DNA from: JAJKJG01 sp036389455
GTDB taxonomy: Bacteria; Pseudomonadota; Alphaproteobacteria; Rhizobiales; Beijerinckiaceae
Reading direction: 5' to 3'
DNA: 64,000 bases
NCBI GenBank assembly: GCA_036389455.1
Contig: DASVPW010000091.1
Span: 35,605 to 99,604, forward strand
In this document: in pieces, positions 1 to 8,130 of the stretch
Position numbering within the stretch: the first letter of the stretch is position 1
Layout: every line of letters begins with the position of its first letter
Program-made: the position numbers and the translations under genes
The notes under the pieces: model-generated
What the model was told of the DNA's origin: nothing
The model's input: only the letters and a program-made list of their open reading frames with translations
Databases searched by the model: none

Positions 1-88
1 CTCCTGCCGCGACGCTAGATGTACGAGGTTGCGCGGACGAAAGAAACTAAGACGTGGCTGCCGCATAATGCAGCTTCAGGCGCAGGGC

Positions 89-1255
89 TCACCTCACCTC
101 CGCCAAGATCCGTGCGACCTCCGCCGAAATCCCGGCGGCGTTCCCGCCACCAGGGCCGCCGCGCCGGACGAAGGTGGCGATGGTGAACCTTGGAGTGCCG
201 TCCGCATCAAGGATCAGCCCCGCAAACCACCCGTCCTGCTGCGCGACGGGCTCGCCGGTCCGGGTGCCGGTCTTGCCCGCGAGGCTCCATCCCGAGTCGG
301 AGAGGGCGCCGGAGACGCGGCGGGCCGTCCCGCGCGAGACCGTGTCGCGTAGCGCCGACACGAGCCTACCCGCCGTGGCCGCGGTCATGACGGGCCGACC
401 GACGCAACGCACGGGCGGCCGAGCCGCAGAACCGAACACGCGAGCGACCGGCGGGCACCCGTGCCCACCGTTGCCGGCGGCCTGGAAGAACCTGGACACA
501 TGGAGCGCGCTCGTCGTCATCTCGGCCTCACCGAGGGACAGCGCCTCCGCCCACTCGGAGTCGGCGAGCGGGCGTTCGAGCGCAACGGGCCGTTCGGGCG
601 CAAGCCTCTGCGCAAGGTCTGGGCTGAGCTCGCCCCAGAACCGGCGCGTGCCGTCGAACCCGAAGCGCTTGAGATCCTCGATGACCGCGTCGGCTCCGAC
701 CGCCCGGCGCAGCGCCAAGGCCATCTGCCGTCCCGCCGAATCGCTCCCGCCGACGATGACTTCATGAACGGTGACGAAGCGGCGGAACGCCGGGTTCTCC
801 GCGTCCGCCCGGCCCCTCGTGCTTTCGAACGTCGCGTCCGCCAGCCCGCGCTCCCACCAGGACGCCGCCAGGTAGACCTTCGCGAGAGACAAAGGATCGA
901 CGAGCGTGGCGGCGTCCAGCCGGGAGGGTTCAGAGGCGGCGATGACGACGAACGAGCCGGTATCGACCTTCTGAGCCACGGTCACCGCTTCGACGCCGCG
1001 GGCCTGCATCGCTTGCAGCGCGGCGCGGGTCGCCGCCTCGCAGACGGCGTCCTGGGCGACCGCCGCCGCGCAGGCGGAGGCGCCAGCATGGGCTTCGTTG
1101 ATCCCGAGGACGCTGCCGGCCAGCGCGGCCGCTGCCAACGCGAGCGCCAGGGCAGCCGCCGGCCCGACGGTACGCCGTCGCTCAGGTCGCACCGTCTTGC
1201 AAGACCTTGCTGCTCTCATGACCTCGAATGCGTCCCCAACCCAGGCTCCCGGCAT
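89..1255 (-). CDS. Penicillin-recognising serine hydrolase (beta-lactamase/transpeptidase-like)
   Basis: A 388-residue protein with an N-terminal hydrophobic segment (about residues 30-50), so secreted or membrane-anchored. The three signatures of the penicillin-recognising fold appear in order: SLAK (SxxK nucleophile box), SDS (the SxN/SDN box, with Ser in place of Asn) and KTGT near the C terminus. Family members acylate on the first Ser and act as class A-like beta-lactamases or D,D-transpeptidases/carboxypeptidases. A Met at residue 13 (start 1219) is an alternative start just before the basic region of the signal segment. It lies outside the left direct repeat and is probably core genome. 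Whether it is a resistance enzyme or a cell-wall enzyme cannot be told from sequence; the unusual second box argues against a typical class A beta-lactamase. Confidence 0.75.
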   Translation of the reverse strand: MPGAWVGDAFEVMRAARSCKTVRPERRRTVGPAAALALALAAAALAGSVLGINEAHAGASACAAAVAQDAVCEAATRAALQAMQARGVEAVTVAQKVDTGSFVVIAASEPSRLDAATLVDPLSLAKVYLAASWWERGLADATFESTRGRADAENPAFRRFVTVHEVIVGGSDSAGRQMALALRRAVGADAVIEDLKRFGFDGTRRFWGELSPDLAQRLAPERPVALERPLADSEWAEALSLGEAEMTTSALHVSRFFQAAGNGGHGCPPVARVFGSAARPPVRCVGRPVMTAATAGRLVSALRDTVSRGTARRVSGALSDSGWSLAGKTGTRTGEPVAQQDGWFAGLILDADGTPRFTIATFVRRGGPGGGNAAGISAEVARILAEVR

Positions 1256-1356
1256 CTCTTCGAAACCGAGCCGAACGCCCGACGCGGATTGCGATGGCCT
1301 GCACGGGCGATGCTCGGTGGGGGCTCGGCGACGCTCTTTTGGACCGACCCAGGCGT

Positions 1357-1570
1357 CGCCTGAAATTCCGGGGCGATGTTATGCGCGTTATGCATCCGAA
1401 GTGCCGCCACACGCGGTGGAGAAGCAGGTTGTTTTAGCGCCGGTGCAGAGCCGGCAGAAGGCTCTACCATTTCGTTTGCCGTCGCGCGCAAGGTGCTAAG
1501 TCGCCGTGTTTGCGGCAGAATTCCCGGAGGGCGGACTTCGGCCACCGCTTCACCGGAGAGATCAAGACTG
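1357..1570. repeat. Left copy of ~214-bp imperfect direct repeat
   Basis: Closely matches 20117-20330 in the same orientation, with scattered substitutions and a few 1-base indels. The best shared block runs over 1391-1421, followed by well-matched blocks around 1434-1465 and 1496-1560. The two copies bracket about 18.7 kb of lower-GC accessory DNA. Neither copy carries an intact gene. On the minus strand the right copy can be read as a short peptide with a CPLC motif, while the left copy is shifted by a one-base deletion, so this may be the remnant of a dispersed element. The similarity stops near 1570; the tRNA sequence that follows the right copy is absent here. Confidence 0.85.
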
Positions 1571-1891
1571 TCGGCTGCGAACCGGTCTCTTCCCTGCGAA
1601 CAGGCAATATAACAGGGATGGTAAGCCTCCGAGGCGGAAGCTGAGGAAAACAGAGACGGGACGGTGACCCAGTCTGAGTAGCACGCCCGCTTTGGGCGGC
1701 AATGCGGCTTCGTTAAGCCGCTTCTGGCGGTGCCGTGGTCCGTTTCCGCGACACTGCCTTTTGGGCTCTTGTTCTGTAAGCAACAGAGTGCAATGATTAC
1801 GCGATGGCGGGATTACTCTCCCGCAGAATCCGGTCTGTACTATACTGTACCAGGGTCATGTTCCTTTCATCGCTGAGCCATGGAGATTGCG
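1571..1891. other. Intergenic region upstream of the GMC fusion gene
   Basis: About 320 bases without a gene. The only structure seen is near its right end (inverted repeat and TATACT, listed separately). It probably carries the promoter of the downstream oxidoreductase gene. Confidence 0.5.
1807..1846 (+). promoter_or_regulatory. Possible promoter/operator of the GMC-DUF1080 gene
   Basis: A 6-bp inverted repeat, GCGGGA (1807-1812) and TCCCGC (1819-1824) with a 6-base spacer, lies about 17 bases before TATACT (1841-1846), a good -10 match. The repeat covers the place where a -35 box would sit, and no good -35 hexamer is visible, as is common for activator-dependent promoters. TATACT is flanked by two GTAC tetranucleotides. 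Position and spacing suggest an operator, but no regulator is identified. Confidence 0.25.
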
Positions 1892-4279
1892 ATGACAAGT
1901 CCCACCGCTCAATACACGGACTTCAGTAAGGATGTTCTAGGCAGGTACATCTGCAACGGCCTAGACGAAGCTCTGCGAAGCACGAGCGGCCGTCCCGGTG
2001 CCAAGCCCTTCGACGTTGTGATTGTCGGCGGGGGATCCTTCGGCGGAGCCTTAGCTCAGCACCTGCTGTATAGTGACAAATTCAAGAACCATCGGATTCT
2101 GGTGCTTGAGGCCGGCCCCTTCCTCCTCGCGGAACACGCGCAAAATCTGCCGAGCATCGGCCTTGTCGCTCCGGGGCCGACGACTGTTGATCCCGGCGTG
2201 CCAAGGGCCGAGGTCTGGGGCCTGCCGTGGCGAACGGATGTGCCAGTCGGGTTCCCGGGACTGGCCTACTGTGTTGGCGGCCGATCTCTTTTCTGGGGCG
2301 GGTGGTCCCCGGAGCTTCTCGACGCCGAGATGCCGGCCGCACGCTGGCCGGCACAGGTCGTGCAGGATCTCAAAACGAAATACTTTGGTGAAGCCGCGAT
2401 CCAGATCGGCGTCGATGAGACGAACGACTTCATCTTCGGCGACATGCATCGTGCCCTGAGGGACTTGTTGTTCAATGGGCTCGCGGCCAACAAAGTGGAT
2501 GACGCGATTCCCCTAAATCAGCTTCCCACCCCTCGGTGGCCAACGAATTCCTCAGGGATCGAGAAGCTGGAAGCACCTCTCGCCGTCCAAGGACGACCGC
2601 CGCGGTCCGGGTTCTTTCCTCTCAATAAGTTCAGCTCCGCGCCGCTCATTATGAGGGCAACGCGGCAGGCATGGCTTGAATCCGAGAACGACGACGCAAA
2701 AAAGCGCGTAATGCTGGTCCCGAACTGCCACGTCACACGGCTCGAGACGGTGATCACCCAGGGCGCCGGCGAAGTTGTTGCGGTGGAGACGAACCTCGGT
2801 CGAATTCAGCTCCCGCCGCGTGGGGTCGTCGTCATCGCGTCAGGCACGATCGAGAGCACGCGGCTCGCGCTGGAGTCGTTCGGCGGCACCATTGGCTACG
2901 ACTTGATTGGCACAAACCTCGTCAGCCATATGCGATCGAATTACACTTTCCGGCTGCCGCGTGCCGTGGTTCCGGGCTTGGCTACAAAGGACTTGCAGGC
3001 ATCAGCCCTGTTCGTGAAGTGCCGGAAGGCTCACGCAGATGGGACCGTGAGTCATTTCCACCTACAGATCACGGCGGCAGGCCTGAAGGGCATCGGCACG
3101 AATTCCGAGGCCGAGCTGTATCAGAAGATCCCCGATATCGACACGATCGACAACTTCCGCCAAGCCGATGAGGACAGCATCGTTATGACCGTTCGGGCGG
3201 TCGGCGAGCTCCAAGCCGGAAATCCGAACAGCCGCGTAAGCCTTGGCGGCGAGACGGACGAGAACCAGAAGCGCCGGGCTTTCGTGTCGATCAATGTCAA
3301 TCCGAACGACGCCGAGACCTGGGTCGCCATGGATCACGCATCCGATCAGGTCAAAAAAATCTTTGCGGATGTCGCGCCGGGAACTGTCGACATCCCTGGG
3401 CCGCGGCGGGATGGGCTCGGAACGACGCACCATGAAGGCGGCACCTTGCGGATGGGCGTTGCGCCTCCGGAATCGGTTACGACCCCGCACGGCCGCTTCC
3501 ACCACGTGGTCAACGCCTATGCGATCGGCCCGTGCCTCCTGCCGACGCTGGGTTCACCAAACCCCATGTTGTCGGGTGTCGGGCTCGCCCGGCGGATGGC
3601 CGAACATCTCGTCTCACCGCTCCCTCCCCCCGCTCTCGAAGCCGGCTTCGCATGGCTGTTCGACGGGACACAAGCGAGCTTGGCGAATTGGCAGCAAGTG
3701 GGTCCTGGCACTTTCGACTATGTGCCCGGCGAACAGATCATCGTCGCGCGTCCCGGCGGCGAGATCGGGCTCTTTCTTTACACCGGGAAGGCATACTCGA
3801 ACTTCACCCTGCGCCTTCAGTTCCGGCTTGATGGCCGCGCCGACAATTCGGGCGTGTTTGTGCGTTTCCGTGATCCACGCCAACCTCCTCCTGCCGGCCT
3901 TAATGATCCGCGGATCGCCGCAAATCCGGCCTGGATCGCGGTGGATACCGGCTTCGAGGCGCAAATCGACGACATGGCGCAGCCCGACGGGGCCGACATT
4001 CACCGTACCGGAGCCATCTACGATGTCCCGCTCGGAGGCGGCCCGGGCCAGCAGAGCTACTCGAGGGGCTCTTCACTCCAGCCAGGGGAGTGGAACGACT
4101 ATGAAATCAAGGTCACGGGTGACGCCTACACCGCTACGTTGAACGGCTTCCAAACAGCGAGCTTCACCAACAACGACCCAAAACGCGGGCGCGCAAAAAG
4201 CCAAGACCCGCTGTCGGGGTTCATCGGCTTGCAAGCTCACACAGGGGCGGTCGCCTTTCGCGCGGTGCGGATCAAATAA
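1892..4279 (+). CDS. GMC-type FAD oxidoreductase fused to a DUF1080 (3-keto-glycoside hydrolase-type) domain
   Basis: Two domains in one 795-residue chain. Residues ~38-570 form a GMC oxidoreductase: an N-terminal FAD-binding GGGSFGG loop (around residue 47), the GGRSLFWGGW segment and a C-terminal HHEGGTLRMG...GSPNPMLSG block typical of GMC_oxred_C. Residues ~590-795 match the DUF1080 beta-sandwich, with FDGT, RLDGRADNSGVFVRF, GEWNDYEIKV and GFIGLQAH. Known relatives: GMC enzymes include glucoside 3-dehydrogenases, and DUF1080 proteins include 3-keto-disaccharide hydrolases. The fusion therefore suggests oxidation at sugar C3 followed by cleavage in one polypeptide (inference). Start 1892 is chosen because GGAG lies 7 bases upstream; 1880 is an alternative. 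No signal peptide is obvious. A GT4 gene follows after 24 bases, so they are probably co-transcribed. Confidence 0.85.
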   Translation: MTSPTAQYTDFSKDVLGRYICNGLDEALRSTSGRPGAKPFDVVIVGGGSFGGALAQHLLYSDKFKNHRILVLEAGPFLLAEHAQNLPSIGLVAPGPTTVDPGVPRAEVWGLPWRTDVPVGFPGLAYCVGGRSLFWGGWSPELLDAEMPAARWPAQVVQDLKTKYFGEAAIQIGVDETNDFIFGDMHRALRDLLFNGLAANKVDDAIPLNQLPTPRWPTNSSGIEKLEAPLAVQGRPPRSGFFPLNKFSSAPLIMRATRQAWLESENDDAKKRVMLVPNCHVTRLETVITQGAGEVVAVETNLGRIQLPPRGVVVIASGTIESTRLALESFGGTIGYDLIGTNLVSHMRSNYTFRLPRAVVPGLATKDLQASALFVKCRKAHADGTVSHFHLQITAAGLKGIGTNSEAELYQKIPDIDTIDNFRQADEDSIVMTVRAVGELQAGNPNSRVSLGGETDENQKRRAFVSINVNPNDAETWVAMDHASDQVKKIFADVAPGTVDIPGPRRDGLGTTHHEGGTLRMGVAPPESVTTPHGRFHHVVNAYAIGPCLLPTLGSPNPMLSGVGLARRMAEHLVSPLPPPALEAGFAWLFDGTQASLANWQQVGPGTFDYVPGEQIIVARPGGEIGLFLYTGKAYSNFTLRLQFRLDGRADNSGVFVRFRDPRQPPPAGLNDPRIAANPAWIAVDTGFEAQIDDMAQPDGADIHRTGAIYDVPLGGGPGQQSYSRGSSLQPGEWNDYEIKVTGDAYTATLNGFQTASFTNNDPKRGRAKSQDPLSGFIGLQAHTGAVAFRAVRIK

Positions 4280-4303
4280 GTTCGGGTCGAGGCGGGCCGT
4301 GCT

Positions 4304-5530
4304 GTGCGCGTCCTTCATCTCACCACCGAATTCCCGCCTGTCATCTATGGCGGGTTGGGAACCGCGGTTGGCGGATGGGTGACCGCATCGGCTCGCGCCG
4401 GCCTTGAAGTTGGCGTCCAGCTTGTCGAAGGGCCCCTCATTCTGGATGCGAGCGCTTACGGCTACGGTGGATTTCGTAGTTCCACCGTCCCCCGCGCGGC
4501 ATCGGTGAGTCGACCCAGCGGAGTGACTTTTTTCCAGTGTTCATGGGCTGACGCGGTTGCGCTTGGGATTGGCCTCGTCCGCGAATGGCGTCCCGACGTC
4601 GTGCACCTTCACACGGCGATGTTGTGGTACGTCGCCGAGGCGCTGCAGGCCGAAACCGCTGTGCCGATCGTTTATCACGTCCATTCGGTCGATCGCGCTG
4701 AATACGAGATCGGAGAAGAACCCAATCCCTGGCTCGCCCATAGCCAGGCCCAGGAGCGGGCAATCGAGAGAGCGGACCGGCTGATTGCCCTGACGCGGTC
4801 GGAAGCTGATCTGCTCATCCGGTACTATCCTCTCGCCCGCTACAAGGTCCGGGTCGCCGGCAATGGGATCGAGGATTCGGCCGCCGCTCGGGAGGCGGCC
4901 TTTCACAGATTGCAACAGGCAAGCCTGCTGGTGCTGTACAGCGGGCGCATGGTCGAGCGGAAGGGTGTTCGCGAGCTGCTGGCCGTTCTTCCCGATCTTC
5001 TCTCCAGCCGACCCGAGGTCTCAGTTGCCTTTGTTGGAGGTCCGCCTCCTCTTACCGGCCCAGAAGTCGCAGCGCAGTGGCTCGGGAAAGAGCATAGCCC
5101 CTTCGCCAAACGTATTCACTTTACGGGATGGCAGCCACCGGCGTCCGTCGCAAACTGGTATGCGGCCGCCGACATCTTAGTGGTCCCGAGCCGCTACGAG
5201 CCGTTCGGAATGGTCATTCTCGAGGGGATGCTTCACGGGCTTGCCGTCTTGGCGTCCGATGTCGGCGGCCCCTCGGAAATCATTGATCACGGAAAAACGG
5301 GACTGCTATTTCCCGCGCGGGATGTCCGGGCGCTGCATGCAGCGTTGAGCTGGCTTATCACTAATTCTGCGGCACGCCGGCAGATCGGCCTCTCCGCCGC
5401 CCAGGATGTACGCGACCGCTGGCTTTGGGCGAAAAAGGCGGCCGAGATCCTGCCGATTTATCGTGAGCTTTTCCCAAAACGTACCGCTGTCGATTGGATA
5501 GATGGCGCCTCCGGGTGGGGCACCTTTTAG
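4304..5530 (+). CDS. GT4-family glycosyltransferase
   Basis: A 408-residue GT-B enzyme. The N-terminal half opens with RVLHLTTEFPPVIYGGLGT, the usual acceptor-side GT4 start with a Gly-rich loop, and contains DVVHLHTAMLWYVA. The C-terminal half has YSGRMVERKGV and the EX7E motif in EPFGMVILE, followed by GGPSEII. It transfers a sugar from a nucleotide-sugar donor; the family includes glycogen/sucrose synthase-like and capsule or trehalose-type enzymes, and the acceptor cannot be deduced. The start is GTG, with GAGGCGGG upstream. It lies 24 bases after the GMC-DUF1080 gene, which hints at a shared sugar or glycoside pathway. Confidence 0.85.
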   Translation: MRVLHLTTEFPPVIYGGLGTAVGGWVTASARAGLEVGVQLVEGPLILDASAYGYGGFRSSTVPRAASVSRPSGVTFFQCSWADAVALGIGLVREWRPDVVHLHTAMLWYVAEALQAETAVPIVYHVHSVDRAEYEIGEEPNPWLAHSQAQERAIERADRLIALTRSEADLLIRYYPLARYKVRVAGNGIEDSAAAREAAFHRLQQASLLVLYSGRMVERKGVRELLAVLPDLLSSRPEVSVAFVGGPPPLTGPEVAAQWLGKEHSPFAKRIHFTGWQPPASVANWYAAADILVVPSRYEPFGMVILEGMLHGLAVLASDVGGPSEIIDHGKTGLLFPARDVRALHAALSWLITNSAARRQIGLSAAQDVRDRWLWAKKAAEILPIYRELFPKRTAVDWIDGASGWGTF

Positions 5531-5678
5531 CGTAGCACACGGTACGCGCGCTCGGTGAGCACCGAGCGTTGACAAACGCGCTGTTTGAGGGAGATGCTTC
5601 CGGTCCTGGGGGCTGCGATCCCCCACGAGGCGACATGCCGAAGCATCGCGTCCAGCTCTCCTGCAAGAACGCACGCGC

Positions 5679-5957
5679 ATGGCCTCCATCGCTTCCCGAC
5701 GCTATTCCGTTGCCCCGCTCTTCTGCCGCCCGTGGACGCTCAACGGCCTCTCGCCTCGTTGATCGAAAGCCATTACGAGCACGTCTACGGCGCTGCCGTC
5801 GCGCGGCTGAACGACATCGCGGATTGCGGCCACCCCGCCGGACGTGATCGCGCGCCTTAGACGAGAAGCTCACCGCGCTCAATTCCACGCTGCTGCACGA
5901 ACTCTACTTCGCGAGCCTGGGCGGCGACGGCAGGGCCGTGCCGGAGCCGATGGCATC
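5679..5957 (+). pseudogene. Broken Fe/Mn superoxide dismutase fragment
   Basis: Pieces of an Fe/Mn-SOD-family protein lie in shifting frames. PLFCRPWTLNGLSPRL is followed by IESHYEHVYGAAVARLN in the next frame, then LTALNSTLLHELYFASLGGDG up to about 5953. These correspond to the N-terminal helical hairpin of the rhizobial SOD-like proteins; the metal-binding C-terminal half is absent. A frameshift near 5760 and a stop near 5858 prevent translation. The sequence then runs directly into a ParB-like methylase fragment, so the junction at about 5955 is a deletion or recombination scar. Confidence 0.7.
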
Positions 5958-6720
5958 GATCATGGCAGGCCACGGCCGCGTTGCGGCTGCCAAGCTGCTC
6001 GGTCTTCCCGATGTGCCGGTGATCCGCATCGATCAACTCTCTGACGCCCAGAAGCGGGCATATGTGCTCGCCGACAACAAGCTTGCCCTGAACGCAGGCT
6101 GGGATGCCGACATGCTCAGGCTGGAGCTGGGAGAGCTCGCGGCGATTGATCTCTCGTTCGACCTCGAGGTCACGGGTTTTGCGACGGCAGAAATCGATCT
6201 CGTGATCGATGGCGGAGAGAAGCCCGCGAAGAACGATCCGACTGACGAGGTGCCCGAGACCGCGGCAGCAGCCGTCAGCAGGCCGGATGACTTGTGGGTT
6301 CTCGGCGATCACCGTCTGCTCTGCGGCGATGCCCGTGAAGGTTCCTCGTTTGCCACGCTCATGGGCGGGGACGGCGAGGCTCGTCTTCTCCGATCCGCCG
6401 TACAACGTCCCGATCGAGGGGTACGTCTCCGGGCTCGGCGCCGTCAAGCACCGCGAGTTCGCGTTCGCGCCAGGCGAGATGAGCGAGGGCCAGTTTGTCG
6501 CCTTCCTGACCATCGTCTTCGAGAACCTCGCCAGAGTGAGCCTGAACGGCGCCATTCACTTCCACTGCATGGACTGGCGGCACATGCGCGAGATGCTCAA
6601 GGCCGGCCATGCGGTGTACTCGGAGCTGAAGAACCTCTGCGTTTGGACGAAGGACAACGGCGGGCCCCACCTCGCTGCTCCGAGAGGCGCGTTCATCGAG
6701 GCGGCGCGCAACATGTGGTC
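5955..6720 (+). pseudogene. Broken ParB-domain DNA methyltransferase fragment
   Basis: The N-terminal part (IMAGHGRVAAAKLLG, then SDAQKRAYVLADNKLA) is a ParB/Srx-like domain as found at the start of rhizobial and phage adenine methylases. DDLWVLGDHRLLCGDA begins the methylase core. The frame then shifts near 6370 and resumes as FSDPPYNVPIEG, which contains the catalytic DPPY motif, and IHFHCMDWRHMREM. The SAM-binding C-terminal part is missing. The ParB domain has lost its own start because it is joined to the SOD fragment. Such methylases often travel with phages and integrative elements. Non-functional. Confidence 0.75.
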
Positions 6721-6729
6721 TCGCGCTCA

Positions 6730-7000
6730 TGCGCGAGTCCCTCATGGACAAGGCCCTGATCACCCGGACGGAGTCCGAGGTCCACACCCGTCCTGTCCGA
6801 ACTCAACGTCGTCCAGATCGGCGGGCTCTTGATCATGGACCGCGGCCGCAACGCCGTGCAGCCACTCCTCGACGAAATCCTCGAGAACCAGCGCAAGGGC
6901 CATCAAGGGCCAGGTGTCGGCGCCGAGTTCACCTCCAAGATCCAGGTCCCGGAGCTGATCGGCCAGGGCCGGCCGACGGTTCTGTACCCAAAGCTGTTGA
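6730..7000 (+). pseudogene. Fragment of an unrecognised small protein
   Basis: Between the methylase remnant and the IS5 transposase is a coding-like stretch in two frames, MRESLMDKALITRTESEVHT then VLSELNVVQIGGLLIMDRGR and onward to about 7000, joined by a frameshift near 6795. I do not recognise the family. It could be a degraded small gene that once followed the methylase gene. Weakly supported. Confidence 0.3.
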
Positions 7001-7047
7001 GCTTTGAGCGGGTGAGTGATTCAAGGCTTCCGGTTGGAGGCCTTGGG

Positions 7048-7757
7048 ATGGCTCGATTTGATCTGACGGATGCCGAGTGGGCGATCATCGCGCCGCTTTT
7101 GCCTGGAGCCGAGGGCAAGAAGAACGGCCGCCCCCGGCTCGACGACCGCAAGGTCCTGAACGGCATCTTCTTCATCCTGCGGACGGGCTCGCCGTGGCGC
7201 GACCTGCCGGAGCGGTACGGCCCGCCCGTACACGACCGTGTACAACCGCTTCAACCGCTGGGCCAAGAAGGGCATCTGGCTTTCGATCTTCGAGGCGCTT
7301 TCGGCGCGCTCGCCGCAGTCGCTGCAGTTGATCGACTCGTCGATCGTGCGCGCCCACCAACATGCCGCCGGCGCTAAAAAGGGGCCAGGATCACGCCGTC
7401 GGTCGTTTTCGTGGAGACTGAGCACCAAGATCAACGCGTGCGTCGACGGCCGCGGGCTGCCCGTCCGCATCGTGCTCCTGCCCGGACAGGCCTGCGACAA
7501 GGCTGCGGTGGCGGCCCTCGTCGAGGGCATGCCGGGCGGCGATGTCGTCGCCGACCGGGGCTACGACGCCCGCGCCGTCCTCGACCTCGTCGAGGCCGCC
7601 GGCGGGCGCCTCCACATCCCGACCTGCCGCGACCGCAAGGTCCAGCGCTCGGTCGATCCGGACCTCTACCGCCATCGCAACCTCGTCGAGCGCTTCTTCA
7701 ACAAGCTCAAACACTTCCGCCGTATCGCCACCCGCTACGAAAAGACCGCCCGCAACT
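7048..7757 (+). mobile_element. IS5-family transposase, frameshifted (remnant insertion sequence)
   Basis: An IS427-type transposase in pieces: ARFDLTDAEWAIIAPLLP (frame 1), frameshift near 7225, YNRFNRWAKKGIW through HAAGAKKG, a stretch in frame 3 (GQDHAVGRFRG) after an A5G4 run at 7376, then LSTKINACVDGRGLP through RYEKTARN. The DDE residues are recognisable (LIDSSIVRAH, ADRGYDA, VERFFNKLKHF). The A5G4 run is where related elements make a programmed frameshift, but the extra shifts show decay. I could not find matching terminal inverted repeats, and the right end appears overwritten by a second transposase fragment. Confidence 0.8.
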
Positions 7758-7764
7758 GCCGCCC

Positions 7765-7915
7765 TCGCCGGCCACTGGAGCAGCGTGTACACGCGCTTCC
7801 GCGACTGAGTGAAGGCGGATGTCTGGAGGCGGCTCTTCGATGCCGTCTCCGACGAGCCGAACATGGAACCGCTATGGTCGATACCACTATCGTCAGGTCC
7901 AGCCACCGGCAGTCG
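7765..7915 (+). pseudogene. Second IS5-family transposase fragment
   Basis: The reading GHWSSVYTRFRD, an in-frame TGA, then VKADVWRRLFDAVSDEPNME, followed after a frameshift by AMVDTTIVR, matches the N-terminal/first catalytic Asp region of a different IS5 subgroup from the element immediately to the left. The TGA stands where the family has Trp. It is a short internal fragment, fused to the preceding transposase remnant, so two insertion sequences have been nested or recombined here. Confidence 0.6.
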
Positions 7916-8074
7916 ACCTTGGTATTATCGGCCGCACGTTCGGGAGCAGCGAGACTGAGTTTTTTCGGCTCAGGGGGAAAAAGTAGCTCAAAAACGGAGA
8001 GGCCAAGAGTAAGCCCTCAGAAAAAGAGGTGCAACGTCAGTGACTTATTCCAGATCTTTGCCCAGCATTGCTTC

Positions 8075-8090
8075 TGGCACGCCCATTGCT
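8075..8090 (+). promoter_or_regulatory. Sigma-54 (-24/-12) promoter
   Basis: TGGCAC, five bases, then TTGCT exactly matches the sigma-54 consensus TGGCAC-N5-TTGC(A/T), with GG and GC at the correct spacing. It lies about 40 bases before the start codon of the binding-protein gene, leaving room for a transcription start near 8101. The fifth gene of the operon encodes a sigma-54 activator with an intact GAFTGA loop, supporting use of this promoter. An inverted repeat CTGAG (7955-7959)/CTCAG (7969-7973) about 100-120 bases upstream is a candidate activator site, but this is weak. Confidence 0.85.
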
Positions 8091-8130
8091 GTCCCTTACG
8101 GCGGTTAACCTCGCGCCTTGGAGAACTGTC

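Noticed and set aside
1357..1570. Simple attachment-site duplication of the tRNA-Ser 3' end
   Set aside because: The left repeat lacks the tRNA 3' sequence, so the repeats are not just a duplicated tRNA end.
7940..8130. Possible thiamine-pyrophosphate riboswitch before the ThiC-linked operon
   Set aside because: The required CTGAGA and the second conserved box are not found together; only a short CTGAG/CTCAG repeat is present, and a sigma-54 promoter explains the region.
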